From the NCBI GenBank assembly GCA_016763075.1, contig JAESUM010000046.1, positions 1 through 60,189 of the forward strand: DNA of 60,189 nt, given 5' to 3'. Below are positions 28,733 to 39,384 of this stretch, piece after piece. A model generated the notes under the pieces. It had not been told where the DNA came from, ran no database searches, and was given only the letters and a program-made list of their open reading frames with translations. A program made the translations under genes and the position numbers. The number at the start of each line of letters is the position of its first letter. Within the stretch, counting starts at the first letter, position 1. The DNA is from Pseudomonadales bacterium. GTDB lineage: Bacteria > Pseudomonadota > Gammaproteobacteria > Pseudomonadales > JAHRWD01.

Positions 28733-31048
28733 ATGGTAAAGAATTTTTTTAGGGCAGTTGTTTGGTTGCCCGTAATATTAGGTATAACGGGCTACTCTCA
28801 TTTCGTTTCTGCATTTGTAGTTAGCGATATCCGCGTGGAAGGCCTGCAACGTGTATCTGCCGGAACGGTGTTTAGCGCTCTGCCCATAGAAGTAGGCGAC
28901 GACGCAGATGCAGCATTGCTTGCACAGGCGAATCGCTCACTATTTAAAACGGGTTACTTTCACCAAATTCTTATTGGCCGCGACGATGATGTATTGGTTG
29001 TTCGAGTCAAAGAACGTCCATCCATTGCCAAGCTGTCATTTGAAGGTAACGAAGCGATTCAAACCGAGCAACTTGAAGATGCTCTTAAACGTTCAGGCCT
29101 CGCCGAAGGGTTAATATTCAAGCGCGCAGTACTTGAAAAAATCCAGCAGGAGCTTTCTCGGCAGTATATTTCTCAAGGCCGATACAGCGTTAAGGTAGAA
29201 GCAACCGCAGAAATGAAACCGCGTAACCGTGTTGAAATCGCCATCAATGTGGTTGAAGGCGATGTCGCTAAAATCAAAAAAATCAATATTATCGGAAGCT
29301 CAATATATTCCGAAGCGCGCCTGCTCAAGTTGTTTGAACTCGAACAAACTGGGTTTTTAGCGTTTTGGTCTGATGATAAATATTCACGTGAGAAGCTCTC
29401 CGGTGATCTTGAGCGGTTAAAAACGTTTTACCTGGATAATGGCTATATTAAATTCGCAATGCAGTCGGTGCAGGTTGCGTTAACCCCTGATCGAAAAAGT
29501 GTGTTCATCACCATAAATATTGAAGAAGGTGCTCAATATACGGTGAGTAGTTATCGCATCTCTGGTGACTTGGTAGTGCCAGAATCTGAATTGACGCCTT
29601 ATGTCTTTACTAAAGAAGGCGCAATATTCTCCCGGAAAATGATGAATGCTTCTAGCGAAAGTATGACTATCCGGATGGGTAACGATGGTTATGCCTTTGC
29701 GAATATCAACGGTATTCCCGAAATAGACGATGAAAAGCATCAAGTGGCAATTGCCTATTTGATCAACCCAGGTAAACGTACCTATGTTAACCGTATAAAC
29801 TTTTTCGGTAATGTAGGCACGCAAGATGAAGTTCTACGCCGTGAAATGGTTCAGCTCGAAGGCGCGTTGGCCTCAACCTTTAGAATTGAACACTCAAAAA
29901 CTCGGATTGAACGGCTCGGGTTTTTCAAAAACGTCACGGTAGAAACGGTACCGGTTCCTGGTGCTAGCGATCAAATTGATGTGAACTATACGGTTGAAGA
30001 ACAACCTTCTGGGAGTATCGGAGCAAGCGTTGGTTTTGGTGGCGGTACCGGGGTTATCTTCGGTGCAAACGTATCGCAAAAGAATTTTATTGGTACCGGA
30101 AATGACGTCAGTTTCAATATCAACTCCAGTGACTTCCAAGAAAATTATAATTTCAGCTTTTTTGATCCTTATTATACCGTTGACGGGTTAAGCCGCGGTT
30201 TCAGTGTTTATTATCAAAAAACCAATTTTGACGAAGCGAATGTCTCCAGCTTTTTGACCGACACATTGGGTGTCAGTTTGAGATACAGCTACCCAATTAG
30301 CGATATAACTCGGATTGGTTTTGAAGTGCGGGCAGAAAACGACAACCTAAAACTAGGCGTATATCCTGCCGCCGAAATTGCGAATTTTGTAACTACCGAG
30401 GGAGATCAATTCCGCACCTATTCGATGTCTTTTTCGTGGACTCAATCAACGCTAAATGGCGGAATACTGGCTAACCGTGGTTCTAAGCACCGGCTTTCAA
30501 CTCAAGTTACTTTGCCAGGAACGGACATAGGGTATTTTGTATTTTCCTACACGGGAGAAAAATACTTTCCGTTATCAAAAACCTATACGGTACGGCTTAA
30601 AACTAGGCTTGCTCAGGGTGAAGGCTTTGGCGACGCGCCATTTCCTTTTTATGAACACTTTTTTGCCGGTGGCTTTGGTTCGGTACGTGGCTACCGTGAC
30701 AATACCATCGGGCCCAAAAGTACGCCTGGGGCGTTGGACCCGGATCAAACTCCACAGTCGTTTGGTGGTAATATTCTTACTGAGTTCACGGCGGAGCTGA
30801 TTTTTAGATTACCCTTTGTTGAAGATCACAGCTCATTTCGGTCGATGTTATTTGTGGATGTCGGTAACGTATTTGATTCGGATCGTGGGTATGATCTAAA
30901 GGCTTCCGAGCTAAAATATTCTGCTGGAATAAGTGCAATATGGGTTACTGCTCTGGCGCCGATGACGTTTAGCTTTGGTAAAGCGCTCAACGTCGACGAC
31001 GATGACCGCACTCAGAATTTTCAATTTACGCTGGGTACTGGTTTCTAA
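28733..31048 (+). CDS. bamA: Outer membrane protein assembly factor BamA
   Basis: The 771 aa protein has an N-terminal signal peptide (cleavage near HFVSAF, about residue 26), five POTRA repeats to about residue 420, and a C-terminal 16-strand beta-barrel ending in Phe (FQFTLGTGF). The barrel keeps the loop-6 motif VRGYRDNTIGP (VRGF/Y type) near residue 648. It inserts beta-barrel proteins into the outer membrane. I find no sigma-E type promoter immediately upstream, unlike E. coli. Confidence 0.97.
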   Translation: MVKNFFRAVVWLPVILGITGYSHFVSAFVVSDIRVEGLQRVSAGTVFSALPIEVGDDADAALLAQANRSLFKTGYFHQILIGRDDDVLVVRVKERPSIAKLSFEGNEAIQTEQLEDALKRSGLAEGLIFKRAVLEKIQQELSRQYISQGRYSVKVEATAEMKPRNRVEIAINVVEGDVAKIKKINIIGSSIYSEARLLKLFELEQTGFLAFWSDDKYSREKLSGDLERLKTFYLDNGYIKFAMQSVQVALTPDRKSVFITINIEEGAQYTVSSYRISGDLVVPESELTPYVFTKEGAIFSRKMMNASSESMTIRMGNDGYAFANINGIPEIDDEKHQVAIAYLINPGKRTYVNRINFFGNVGTQDEVLRREMVQLEGALASTFRIEHSKTRIERLGFFKNVTVETVPVPGASDQIDVNYTVEEQPSGSIGASVGFGGGTGVIFGANVSQKNFIGTGNDVSFNINSSDFQENYNFSFFDPYYTVDGLSRGFSVYYQKTNFDEANVSSFLTDTLGVSLRYSYPISDITRIGFEVRAENDNLKLGVYPAAEIANFVTTEGDQFRTYSMSFSWTQSTLNGGILANRGSKHRLSTQVTLPGTDIGYFVFSYTGEKYFPLSKTYTVRLKTRLAQGEGFGDAPFPFYEHFFAGGFGSVRGYRDNTIGPKSTPGALDPDQTPQSFGGNILTEFTAELIFRLPFVEDHSSFRSMLFVDVGNVFDSDRGYDLKASELKYSAGISAIWVTALAPMTFSFGKALNVDDDDRTQNFQFTLGTGF

Positions 31049-31123
31049 ATACTCCTTTTAACACTGTTTTCGTTTTACTTTAAATATTCAAATTATAACT
31101 ATCGCCTGAACTGGAGGCATTCT

Positions 31124-31636
31124 GTGAAAAAATTTAATTTTAAGATTTGTGCATTGGTATTGTTACCTGGCCTGTTATTCGCAAACTTTGCTTTTGCAGA
31201 ACTAAAAATTGTGGTGCTTGATGTGCAACGTGCCATTTTGGCCTCGGATGAAGCCGTTCGTTTTATTGAACAGGTTCAAAAAGAAGTTGCACCGGATGCC
31301 GAGAAAGTTAAAAAAATTGAGACTTCTGCCAAGAAACTACAAACGCAATTGGCGAATAGCGGTGCAATTATGTCAGAAGCTGAAAAGAAAAAGCTGACTG
31401 AAAGCATCGAAGAAAAAGTGGTGAATTACAAATATCTGGTGGGTAAATTACAAAATACTCAGAAACAAAAACAGCAAGAACTCTTAAAGCTGATGAACCC
31501 GAAAGTTGAAATGGCTATCAAAAAACTATTGGAAGAAAATAAGTACGATTTGGTATTGCAGCGACAAGCTTTGATTTTCGCGAACTCAGAATTGGATATC
31601 ACCTCAAAACTTACTGACATGCTCAACGCGCAGTAA
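31124..31636 (+). CDS. skp: Periplasmic chaperone Skp/OmpH
   Basis: The 170 aa protein has a signal peptide (cleavage after FAFA, residue about 25) followed by KIVVLDVQRAILAS and a long Lys/Glu/Gln-rich coiled coil (about residues 50-125), the tentacles of the trimeric chaperone. It carries unfolded outer-membrane proteins to BamA, encoded just upstream. Start codon GTG with a strong GGAGG Shine-Dalgarno. Confidence 0.94.
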   Translation: MKKFNFKICALVLLPGLLFANFAFAELKIVVLDVQRAILASDEAVRFIEQVQKEVAPDAEKVKKIETSAKKLQTQLANSGAIMSEAEKKKLTESIEEKVVNYKYLVGKLQNTQKQKQQELLKLMNPKVEMAIKKLLEENKYDLVLQRQALIFANSELDITSKLTDMLNAQ

Positions 31637-31691
31637 ACGTTATTGTTTGCTTGTAAACAACATTAGATAGCCCGTCGGCAGAGGTGTATAC

Positions 31692-32735
31692 GTGACGAGT
31701 AAGGTTTATACGCTTGCTGAGTTAGCGAATTTTATCGATGCTCAGCTTGTCGGCGACTCTAATGTAGAGATTTCTGACTTGGCCGCACTTCAATCGGCTT
31801 CGGCTGGCCAGCTTAGTTTCTTAGCTAATCCAAAGTATCTGCAGTTTCTAGAAACGACTCGCGCTAGTGCGGTTATTGTCGACCATGCCAGCGCTGAGCA
31901 CTGCACGGTTGGTGCTTTGGTAGTTAAAGACCCGTACATGGCTTACGCCAAAATCACTCAATTGTTCGATCAATCCATTCACCGCTCACCGGGTATTCAT
32001 TCATCTGCAGTGATTGAAGCTGGCTGCGATATTGGTAGCGAAGTTACCATTGCTGCCAATGTTGTGATTGAGCAGGGCTGCACCATTGGAAATAACGTCA
32101 TCATTGGTGCTGGCTGCGTTATTGGCGCTAACTGCATTATTGGTGAGAGCTCTACGCTCAATGCCAACGTGACTCTCTATCACAGCGTAAAGGTTGGCTG
32201 TAGGGCGGTACTTCATAGTGGTGTGGTGATTGGCGCTGACGGTTTTGGTTTTGCTAACGATCAAGGCCGCTGGGAAAAAATATATCAATTGGGCGCGGTT
32301 TGTATCGGCGATGATGTTGAGGTCGGCGCGAACACGTGCATTGATCGTGGAGCATTGTCTGATACTAAAATTGGCAACGGCGTTAAGCTCGATAACCACA
32401 TTCAAATTGGCCACAACGTAATCATAGGCGAACACAGCGCCGTGGCAGCCGGAACCGCTATCGCGGGCAGCGCGGAAATAGGTAAGAATTGTACGATTGC
32501 TGGAGCAGTGGGTATTGCGGGCCATCTAAGTATTGCCGACAACGTACATGTTACTGGCATGTCAATGGTTTCCAGTTCGTTGAAAACAGCTGGGGTATAC
32601 TCCTCTGGCACAGCGCTGACCGATAACAAAACTTGGCGTAAAAATACCGCCCGTTTAAGAAAACTGGATGAGTATATGAAACGCTTACTTAAGCTTGAAA
32701 AGAAAATGGGACAAGCTGTAGAGCCACGAAAATAG
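31692..32735 (+). CDS. lpxD: UDP-3-O-(3-hydroxyacyl)glucosamine N-acyltransferase
   Basis: The 347 aa protein has an N-terminal uridine-binding domain (YTLAELANFIDAQLVGD, FLANPKY), then a left-handed beta-helix of hexapeptide repeats from about residue 110, with the catalytic His in LDNHIQIGHNVIIG near residue 240. It performs the third step of lipid A synthesis. Start codon GTG, 55 bp after skp. Confidence 0.97.
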   Translation: MTSKVYTLAELANFIDAQLVGDSNVEISDLAALQSASAGQLSFLANPKYLQFLETTRASAVIVDHASAEHCTVGALVVKDPYMAYAKITQLFDQSIHRSPGIHSSAVIEAGCDIGSEVTIAANVVIEQGCTIGNNVIIGAGCVIGANCIIGESSTLNANVTLYHSVKVGCRAVLHSGVVIGADGFGFANDQGRWEKIYQLGAVCIGDDVEVGANTCIDRGALSDTKIGNGVKLDNHIQIGHNVIIGEHSAVAAGTAIAGSAEIGKNCTIAGAVGIAGHLSIADNVHVTGMSMVSSSLKTAGVYSSGTALTDNKTWRKNTARLRKLDEYMKRLLKLEKKMGQAVEPRK

Positions 32736-32808
32736 ACGAGTTTATAGCCGCGTAGCCTATAAAAGGAGCGTGTAGTAAGACAATAAATTGAGTGATTAGG
32801 AATATTGA

Positions 32809-33240
32809 ATGTTAGACATTAATGAAATCCGCGAATATTTACCGCACCGCTACCCGATGCTGTTGGTTGACCGAGTGGTTGAACTCACTGAAGGCGAATC
32901 AATTTCTGCATATAAAAACATGTCGATTAACGAAACTGTTTTTCAGGGGCACTTTCCAGATCATCCGGTATTTCCCGGCGTGCTTATTATTGAAGCTATG
33001 GCGCAAGCAGCCGGAATTTTAGGGTTTAAAACCATGGGTAAAAAACCTGCCGATGGGTCCATTTATTACTTTGTTGGCATCGATAAAGTCCGATTTCGGC
33101 GTCCAGTAGTACCGGGTGACCGGCTTGATCTAACAGCGGCGATTGTTTCCGAGCGACGTGGTATTTGGAAGTTTGATTGCACCGCTAAAGTAGATGGCGA
33201 AGCAGTGTGTGATGCCATTATTTTGTGTGCGGACCGCTAA
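32809..33240 (+). CDS. fabZ: 3-hydroxyacyl-[acyl-carrier-protein] dehydratase FabZ
   Basis: The 143 aa hotdog-fold protein starts with [17 protein letters not shown]. The catalytic His is in [13 protein letters not shown] (near residue 49) and the Glu in [10 protein letters not shown] (near 63). It dehydrates 3-hydroxyacyl-ACP in fatty-acid synthesis and competes with LpxA, encoded two bases downstream, for the same substrate. Confidence 0.97.
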   Translation: MLDINEIREYLPHRYPMLLVDRVVELTEGESISAYKNMSINETVFQGHFPDHPVFPGVLIIEAMAQAAGILGFKTMGKKPADGSIYYFVGIDKVRFRRPVVPGDRLDLTAAIVSERRGIWKFDCTAKVDGEAVCDAIILCADR

Positions 33241-33242
33241 GC

Positions 33243-34019
33243 GTGAGTTTGATTGACCCACGAGCGATTATTGACCCAAGCGCAAAGCTCGCTAAAGGAG
33301 TGAGCGTAGGGCCGTGGACGATTATTGGCCCCGACGTCGAAATTGGCGAAAACACATCAATCAGCTCCCATGTGGTTATTCGCAAATCAACCAAGATTGG
33401 ACGCGATAATAAAATTTTCCAGTTTTCCTCGGTGGGTGAAGATTGCCAAGATAAAAAGTACAACGGCGAAGAAACGTTCCTTGAAATTGGCGACCGAAAT
33501 GTCATTCGGGAAGGGTGTACATTAAACCGTGGTACCGTTCAAGATAGCGGTATCACCCGAGTAGGTAGTGATAACCTGCTGATGGCTTATGTTCATATTC
33601 CGCATGATTGCGTGGTTGGCAATCATTGTATTCTTGCGAACAACGTTGCATTAGCTGGGCACGTACAAATTTCTGACTGGGCTATTTTAGGCGGCTACAC
33701 GCTGGTACATCAATTTTGTAAAATTGGCGCACATGCTTTTTGTGGCACCGGCAGTGTCGTACTAAAAGACGTGCCTGCTTACGTTACCGTGAACGGTAAT
33801 AGCGCCGAGCCGCACGGTACCAATAGCGAAGGGCTGCGTCGCCGTGGTTTTTCTGATGAAGCCATCACAGCAATAAAGCGCGCTTACCGTATTACCTATA
33901 GAAAAGGTTTAAAACTGGATCAAGCACTCGAGCAATTGGATAAAATTGCCGAACAACAGCCTGAAGTCGTGGCTTTTGTTGAATCCTTACGTTCCTCTAC
34001 ACGCGGAATTGTCCGCTAA
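33243..34019 (+). CDS. lpxA: UDP-N-acetylglucosamine acyltransferase
   Basis: 258 aa, beginning MSLIDPRAIIDPSAKLAKGV. Hexapeptide-repeat beta-helix to about residue 185, with the catalytic His in NNVALAGHVQI near residue 139, then a helical C-terminal region. It is the first enzyme of lipid A synthesis. GTG at 33243, two bases after the fabZ stop, matches the family start; an upstream in-frame GTG at 33225 overlaps fabZ and is less likely. Confidence 0.97.
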   Translation: MSLIDPRAIIDPSAKLAKGVSVGPWTIIGPDVEIGENTSISSHVVIRKSTKIGRDNKIFQFSSVGEDCQDKKYNGEETFLEIGDRNVIREGCTLNRGTVQDSGITRVGSDNLLMAYVHIPHDCVVGNHCILANNVALAGHVQISDWAILGGYTLVHQFCKIGAHAFCGTGSVVLKDVPAYVTVNGNSAEPHGTNSEGLRRRGFSDEAITAIKRAYRITYRKGLKLDQALEQLDKIAEQQPEVVAFVESLRSSTRGIVR

Positions 34020-34054
34020 ATTAGCGCTGCTGTTAACAGACCCAGGAGGTCGGT

Positions 34055-35200
34055 ATGAGTAGACCTCTCAAGATTGCCATCATTGCCGGAGAAGCCTCGG
34101 GCGATATCCTTGGCGCTGGTCTTATTGAACAAATCCTTCAGCGCTATCCAGATGCTACCTTTGAAGGTATCGCTGGGCCATTGATGCTTGAGTACAATGT
34201 GGTCAGTCTGGCGCCAATGGAGCGGTTGTCCGTTATGGGATTGGTTGAGGTGCTGGGGCGCCTTCGAGAGTTACTCAAGTTACGTAAAAAACTTGTAAAG
34301 CACTGGGTTGAAAATCCACCGGATGTATTTATCGGCATTGATGCGCCGGAGTTTAATCTGGGTTTGGAGCGCTCACTTCACAAAGAAGGTATTAAGACGG
34401 TTCATTATGTCAGCCCGTCGGTTTGGGCATGGCGTAGTGGTCGGGTCAAAAAAATCAAGGGTACCATCGATCTGATGCTGACCCTTTTCCCCTTTGAAGC
34501 AAAATTTTATCAGCAACATCAAATTCCGGTTCAGTTTGTTGGCCATCCCTTGGCTGATCAAATCCCATTAGAAACCGACCGCACACAAATACGTGCAGAA
34601 ATGGGTTTATCGCAAACAACGGATATTATCGCATTGCTGCCGGGTAGCCGAGCCGGTGAAATCGATAAATTAGGCCGGTTGTTTTTAGAGGTAGCACATT
34701 GGTGTTTGACGCAAAATTCCAACCTTGATTTTGTTTTGCCCTGTGTAAATGCCGAGCGTAAAACGCAGGTTGAAAAAATTCTTGAAGAGCTTCCTTTTAC
34801 ACTGCCAATAATGGTTACCGACGGCGAATCCCGCAATGCGATGATCGCATCGAACGCCGTGCTAATGGCATCTGGCACGGCTGCGCTAGAAGGCATGCTA
34901 TTAAAACGGCCGATGGTCGTAGCGTATAAGTTATCCAATATTAGTTTCTTCATTTTGTCGCGTATGGTCAAAGTAGATCATGTGTCGCTGCCGAACTTGT
35001 TGGCAGATACAGAAGTAGTACCGGAGTTTTTACAAAACGACGCCACGGTTGAAAATATCGGCACTGCCTTGATGACTCAATTGGAATGTGGCACCGAAAC
35101 GACTGCACTTATGACGCAATTTGATCAGCAGCATCAGGCGTTACGTAAAGATGCTAGTTTTTGCGCTGCGCAGGCTGTTTTAGAGCTGCTCGGGCGTTAA
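34055..35200 (+). CDS. lpxB: Lipid-A-disaccharide synthase
   Basis: 381 aa, family GT19. IAIIAGEASGDILGAGLI lies at the N-terminus, FIGIDAPEFNLG near residue 92, SPSVWAWRSGRVKKI near 123, and LLPGSRAGEID near 195. It joins UDP-2,3-diacylglucosamine and lipid X. Strong AGGAGGT Shine-Dalgarno. In many relatives rnhB and dnaE follow; here sbcB does. Confidence 0.97.
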   Translation: MSRPLKIAIIAGEASGDILGAGLIEQILQRYPDATFEGIAGPLMLEYNVVSLAPMERLSVMGLVEVLGRLRELLKLRKKLVKHWVENPPDVFIGIDAPEFNLGLERSLHKEGIKTVHYVSPSVWAWRSGRVKKIKGTIDLMLTLFPFEAKFYQQHQIPVQFVGHPLADQIPLETDRTQIRAEMGLSQTTDIIALLPGSRAGEIDKLGRLFLEVAHWCLTQNSNLDFVLPCVNAERKTQVEKILEELPFTLPIMVTDGESRNAMIASNAVLMASGTAALEGMLLKRPMVVAYKLSNISFFILSRMVKVDHVSLPNLLADTEVVPEFLQNDATVENIGTALMTQLECGTETTALMTQFDQQHQALRKDASFCAAQAVLELLGR

Positions 35201-35253
35201 CTTAGTCACCTTAACTTAGAACCACAGTCACTATAAATCCACAGGGAGCTGAT

Positions 35254-36705
35254 GTGAAAACCCTCTATTGGCATGATTACGAAACCTTTGGCATAGACCC
35301 TAAGACAGATCGACCCAGTCAATTCGCTGGTGTGCGCACCGACGAAAACTTGGAGGTAATTGAAGAGCCGCTAGTTTTGTACTGCCAACCTGCGAAGGAT
35401 TATTTACCTTCGCCAGAATCTGTGTTGATTACCGGTATCACGCCGCAGCTCTGTTTAGAAAAAGGTGTATCAGAGCAGCAGTTTGCCGCACAAATTCATC
35501 ACGAATTTAGCCGCCCGGATACCTGCGCTGTGGGGTATAACAGTATTCGTTTTGACGATGAATTCACTCGGTTTATGCTTTATCGTAACCTATATGACCC
35601 GTATGAGCGTGAGTGGAAAAACGGTAATTCTCGCTGGGATATTATCGACATGCTGCGTTTAGCGCGGGCGCTACGCCCCGAGGGTATCCATTGGCCCAAC
35701 TATGCAGATGGCACGCCTAGTTTTCGGCTGGAGGACCTCAGTAAAGCCAATGGCATTTCGCATGCCAACGCTCACGATGCGTTGTCTGATGTCATGGCAA
35801 CCATTGCAATGGCAAAACTGCTCAAAAGAGCACAGCCGAAGCTTTATGATTACCTGTATGAGCTTCGCAATAAACGCAAAGTTGCAGCTATGTTGCCAGT
35901 GGACTATCAAACCGTGGTTGTTCACACCTCGTCTAAATACTCCTCTGAGCATGGAAAAACCGCACTTGTCATGCCGCTGGCGCATCACCCGAGCAATAAA
36001 AATGGTGTAGTGGTTTTTGATTTAAAGTACGACCCGAAGGCTCTGTTAGAGCTTTCTGCCGATGAAATTAAAAATAGATTGTTTACACCGCGGCGGTTGC
36101 TACCAGAAGGGCAGGACCCAATACCGTTAAAAACGATTCACTTAAATCGCTCACCAGCAATTGCTCCGTTTTCTACGTTTAGCGTGGAAGCCGAAGAACG
36201 CTTGAATATTGACCGTGAACAGGCTGAGAAGCATTACCAAATATTGCAGAACAATCCCCAGCTTGAACAAAAGTTAGCGCAGGTATTTGCACAAAGTGAT
36301 GGTTTAGTCGCTCCACAAGATCCAGAGCAACAACTCTACAGCGGTGGTTTTTGCAGTGATCACGACAAATATCAGATGCAAGAGCTCCGTAATTTGATAC
36401 CTGCGCAGCACGATGAGTATCAACCAGAGTTTGATGAAAAACGTTACGATGAGCTTTATTTTCGCTACCGCGCAAAGAATTTCTCGGCAGGCATGACAGA
36501 TGCCGATACGGCCAGGTGGTTCCAGCACTGTAAAAACAAGCTTAACGAGCTATCAGACACTCACCGAACCTTTATGATGTTCGAGTCAGAGCTGAATGAA
36601 GCTCTGGCCACTGTTGAGGGTGATGCAAAAAAAGTGCAGTTATTGGCAGAATTACGCCGTTACGCACAGCAGTTAAACGATCAATTATCCAGCAACAGCG
36701 GATGA
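35254..36705 (+). CDS. sbcB: Exodeoxyribonuclease I
   Basis: The 483 aa protein (E. coli 475) begins LYWHDYETFGIDPKTDRPSQ with the DEDD metal residues Asp-Glu, followed by VGYNSIRFDDEFTRFMLYRN and SHANAHDALSDV, completing a DnaQ-like 3'-5' exonuclease. The C-terminal half is the SH3-like and helical ExoI extension. It degrades single-stranded DNA. Start codon GTG with GGGAG upstream. It lies 53 bp after lpxB, where rnhB is often found. Confidence 0.95.
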   Translation: MKTLYWHDYETFGIDPKTDRPSQFAGVRTDENLEVIEEPLVLYCQPAKDYLPSPESVLITGITPQLCLEKGVSEQQFAAQIHHEFSRPDTCAVGYNSIRFDDEFTRFMLYRNLYDPYEREWKNGNSRWDIIDMLRLARALRPEGIHWPNYADGTPSFRLEDLSKANGISHANAHDALSDVMATIAMAKLLKRAQPKLYDYLYELRNKRKVAAMLPVDYQTVVVHTSSKYSSEHGKTALVMPLAHHPSNKNGVVVFDLKYDPKALLELSADEIKNRLFTPRRLLPEGQDPIPLKTIHLNRSPAIAPFSTFSVEAEERLNIDREQAEKHYQILQNNPQLEQKLAQVFAQSDGLVAPQDPEQQLYSGGFCSDHDKYQMQELRNLIPAQHDEYQPEFDEKRYDELYFRYRAKNFSAGMTDADTARWFQHCKNKLNELSDTHRTFMMFESELNEALATVEGDAKKVQLLAELRRYAQQLNDQLSSNSG

Positions 36706-36802
36706 AGGCATAGACAATGCCATGAGCTTGAATATAATTGCATTAACTTGATGGGGCTTTAACCAGCGCTATCAAAAATACTATAACAATAAGGGTTAGA
36801 TC

Positions 36803-37711
36803 ATGATTAGAATTCTGGTGGTAGGGGAGCAAACACCCGGTAATGACGAAGTAAAATCGATTACCGAACTACTGGATCAGAAAGGCTATACGTTCTCGGT
36901 AGCATCAAAACTCGATGGTCAAACGAGCCGCATGGGTGGGGGATTTCCTGATCTGATTCTTGCAGTAAGTGATATTGAACACACGTTAGCGGCGGTTGAA
37001 AGTAACCCTTATTTGATTGATACACCGGTTTTAGCCGTTGTCGACGATCTTAATTCTGCAGAAAAGCTGCTTGGGCTAGGCGCGTATGACTTGATTGAAA
37101 CTCCTACGAATCAGGTTCTATTGGCGAAACGAATAGAGAATTGCGCCAAAACACGAGATTTAGCGGCGCAATTCGAAGGCGCAAAAAAGCAGATGCGCGA
37201 AATGACAATGTACGATTCGCTGACAGACTTGCTAACCAGACGGTACTTCTTAAGCCAAGCATTACGTGAGTTAGCTCGGGCATTACGTTTTGGGCACTCC
37301 TATTCAATGATCATCGTTGAGCCGGATCACTTCAAACAAATCAACGACGAAAAAGGCTCCGATGCCGGCGATGAAGTCTTAAAGCATCTGGCAAATATTT
37401 GCTCTGATATGGCGCGACAAATTGATATGGTTGGCCGTCTTAGCGGCAGCGAATTTGTAATTTGCTGCGCCGAAACTGGTTCAGGCGGAGCCCGCGTGGT
37501 TGCCGACAGGATTTTAGCAAAGGTTGAAAAATCAGTTATTCCAACACCGGCTGGAGCTGTGGAATACAGCGTCAGTATTGGTGTTTCACAATTGGGCCCA
37601 TTAGAAATGGATATTTCACCTTTACTGCAACGGGCGGATAGCGCATTGGTTGATGCAAAAGCTCGTGGCGGAGACCAAGTGGGTGTCGAATTGCTGCCAG
37701 AAGAAGATTAG
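36803..37711 (+). CDS. Pseudo-receiver plus degenerate GGDEF protein
   Basis: The 302 aa protein has an N-terminal response-regulator-like domain (about residues 1-115) lacking the expected phospho-Asp at the end of strand 3 (FPDLILAVS), then a GGDEF domain (about 135-300). Its signature is SGSEF near residue 214 instead of GG(D/E)EF, so cyclase activity is doubtful. The inhibitory c-di-GMP site RxxD (RQID) lies exactly five residues before it. It could be a c-di-GMP-binding effector rather than an enzyme. It is followed by a CDGSH protein and stands alone after sbcB. Confidence 0.85.
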   Translation: MIRILVVGEQTPGNDEVKSITELLDQKGYTFSVASKLDGQTSRMGGGFPDLILAVSDIEHTLAAVESNPYLIDTPVLAVVDDLNSAEKLLGLGAYDLIETPTNQVLLAKRIENCAKTRDLAAQFEGAKKQMREMTMYDSLTDLLTRRYFLSQALRELARALRFGHSYSMIIVEPDHFKQINDEKGSDAGDEVLKHLANICSDMARQIDMVGRLSGSEFVICCAETGSGGARVVADRILAKVEKSVIPTPAGAVEYSVSIGVSQLGPLEMDISPLLQRADSALVDAKARGGDQVGVELLPEED

Positions 37712-37775
37712 TTAAATACCGATTAGCTAAATACTTAAGTGCCAAAAAATAAAAACAATAATTACGGAGAGAGAA

Positions 37776-38015
37776 ATGAGTCAAGGTCACATGGAAAGTA
37801 AACAACCCTATCCAGTAGATGTAGTTGCGGGAAAAACCTATTACTGGTGTGCTTGTGGGTTAAGCAAGAAGCAACCATTGTGCGATGGAACGCACAAAGA
37901 TACCGAGTTTTCTCCGGTTACCTTTACGCCTGAAAAAGATAAAACAGTTTATTTGTGCGGGTGTCGGCAGTCTAAGAAGGCTCCTTTTTGTGATGGTACC
38001 CATAATTCACTGTAA
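37776..38015 (+). CDS. Dual CDGSH iron-sulfur protein
   Basis: The 79 aa protein is almost entirely two CDGSH motifs: CACGLSKKQPLCDGTH (residues about 25-40) and CGCRQSKKAPFCDGTH (about 61-76). Each supplies three Cys and one His for a [2Fe-2S] cluster, so the monomer should hold two clusters, like other bacterial dual-CDGSH proteins. It has no signal peptide or membrane segment. The exact role is unknown; electron or cluster transfer is likely. Good GGAGAG Shine-Dalgarno. Confidence 0.92.
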   Translation: MSQGHMESKQPYPVDVVAGKTYYWCACGLSKKQPLCDGTHKDTEFSPVTFTPEKDKTVYLCGCRQSKKAPFCDGTHNSL

Positions 38016-38049
38016 CGCGTGATTATGCTGTAACGAGTACATAATAAAG

Positions 38050-38083
38050 CGTTGGCATAGACCTATTCTGGTTTGTGCCAACG
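38050..38083 (-). terminator. Inverted repeat at the end of the yfgD-wrbA-DUF2069 unit
   Basis: Perfect 8-bp arms CGTTGGCA (38050-38057) and TGCCAACG (38076-38083) enclose an 18-nt loop and overlap the DUF2069 stop codon. On the minus strand CTTTATTA follows. The large loop and weak T-tract make termination plausible but not certain. Confidence 0.45.
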
Positions 38084-38422
38084 AATATAAAGGGTGCTGC
38101 TAATAAACAGCGTGGTTGAAAACAATGTAATAAACGCCCCTTCCAATTTATTCGTTCGACTGAATAGCTCTAAAATTCCTAGCGTAAAATAGACTAACAC
38201 CACAAAGCACATCCATGCGTGGGTTCGGTCTGTGCCTTTAAGCAAACCCGGTATAAATATCAGTAGTGGAAGTAGGTAAAACGCCAGCACTTTCCATGGG
38301 AAGCCATCTGCCGCGTTAGCCCCTGTAGCAATAAACCAAAACAGAATTCCAATTAAAAGCACGTAGCTTAATGCGCTAATGGTTCTGCATATTCGTACAG
38401 ATAATGGCGAGGATGCACTCAT
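38063..38422 (-). CDS. DUF2069 membrane protein
   Basis: The 119 aa protein has four hydrophobic segments (about residues 12-32, 43-60, 68-88, 95-112), no catalytic motif, and a short basic C-terminus. It matches the DUF2069 pattern (FPWKVLAFYLLPLLIFIPGLLKG). The function is unknown. It lies 6 bp downstream of wrbA, a conserved pairing in Pseudomonas and relatives. Confidence 0.85.
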   Translation of the reverse strand: MSASSPLSVRICRTISALSYVLLIGILFWFIATGANAADGFPWKVLAFYLLPLLIFIPGLLKGTDRTHAWMCFVVLVYFTLGILELFSRTNKLEGAFITLFSTTLFISSTLYIRWHKPE

Positions 38423-38428
38423 TAGTAA

Positions 38429-39384
<956 letters not shown>

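Noticed and set aside
32001-32525. 174-codon minus-strand open frame opposite lpxD
   Set aside because: It lies entirely opposite the hexapeptide-repeat region of lpxD, whose repetitive codons keep the antisense frame open. It has no family resemblance.
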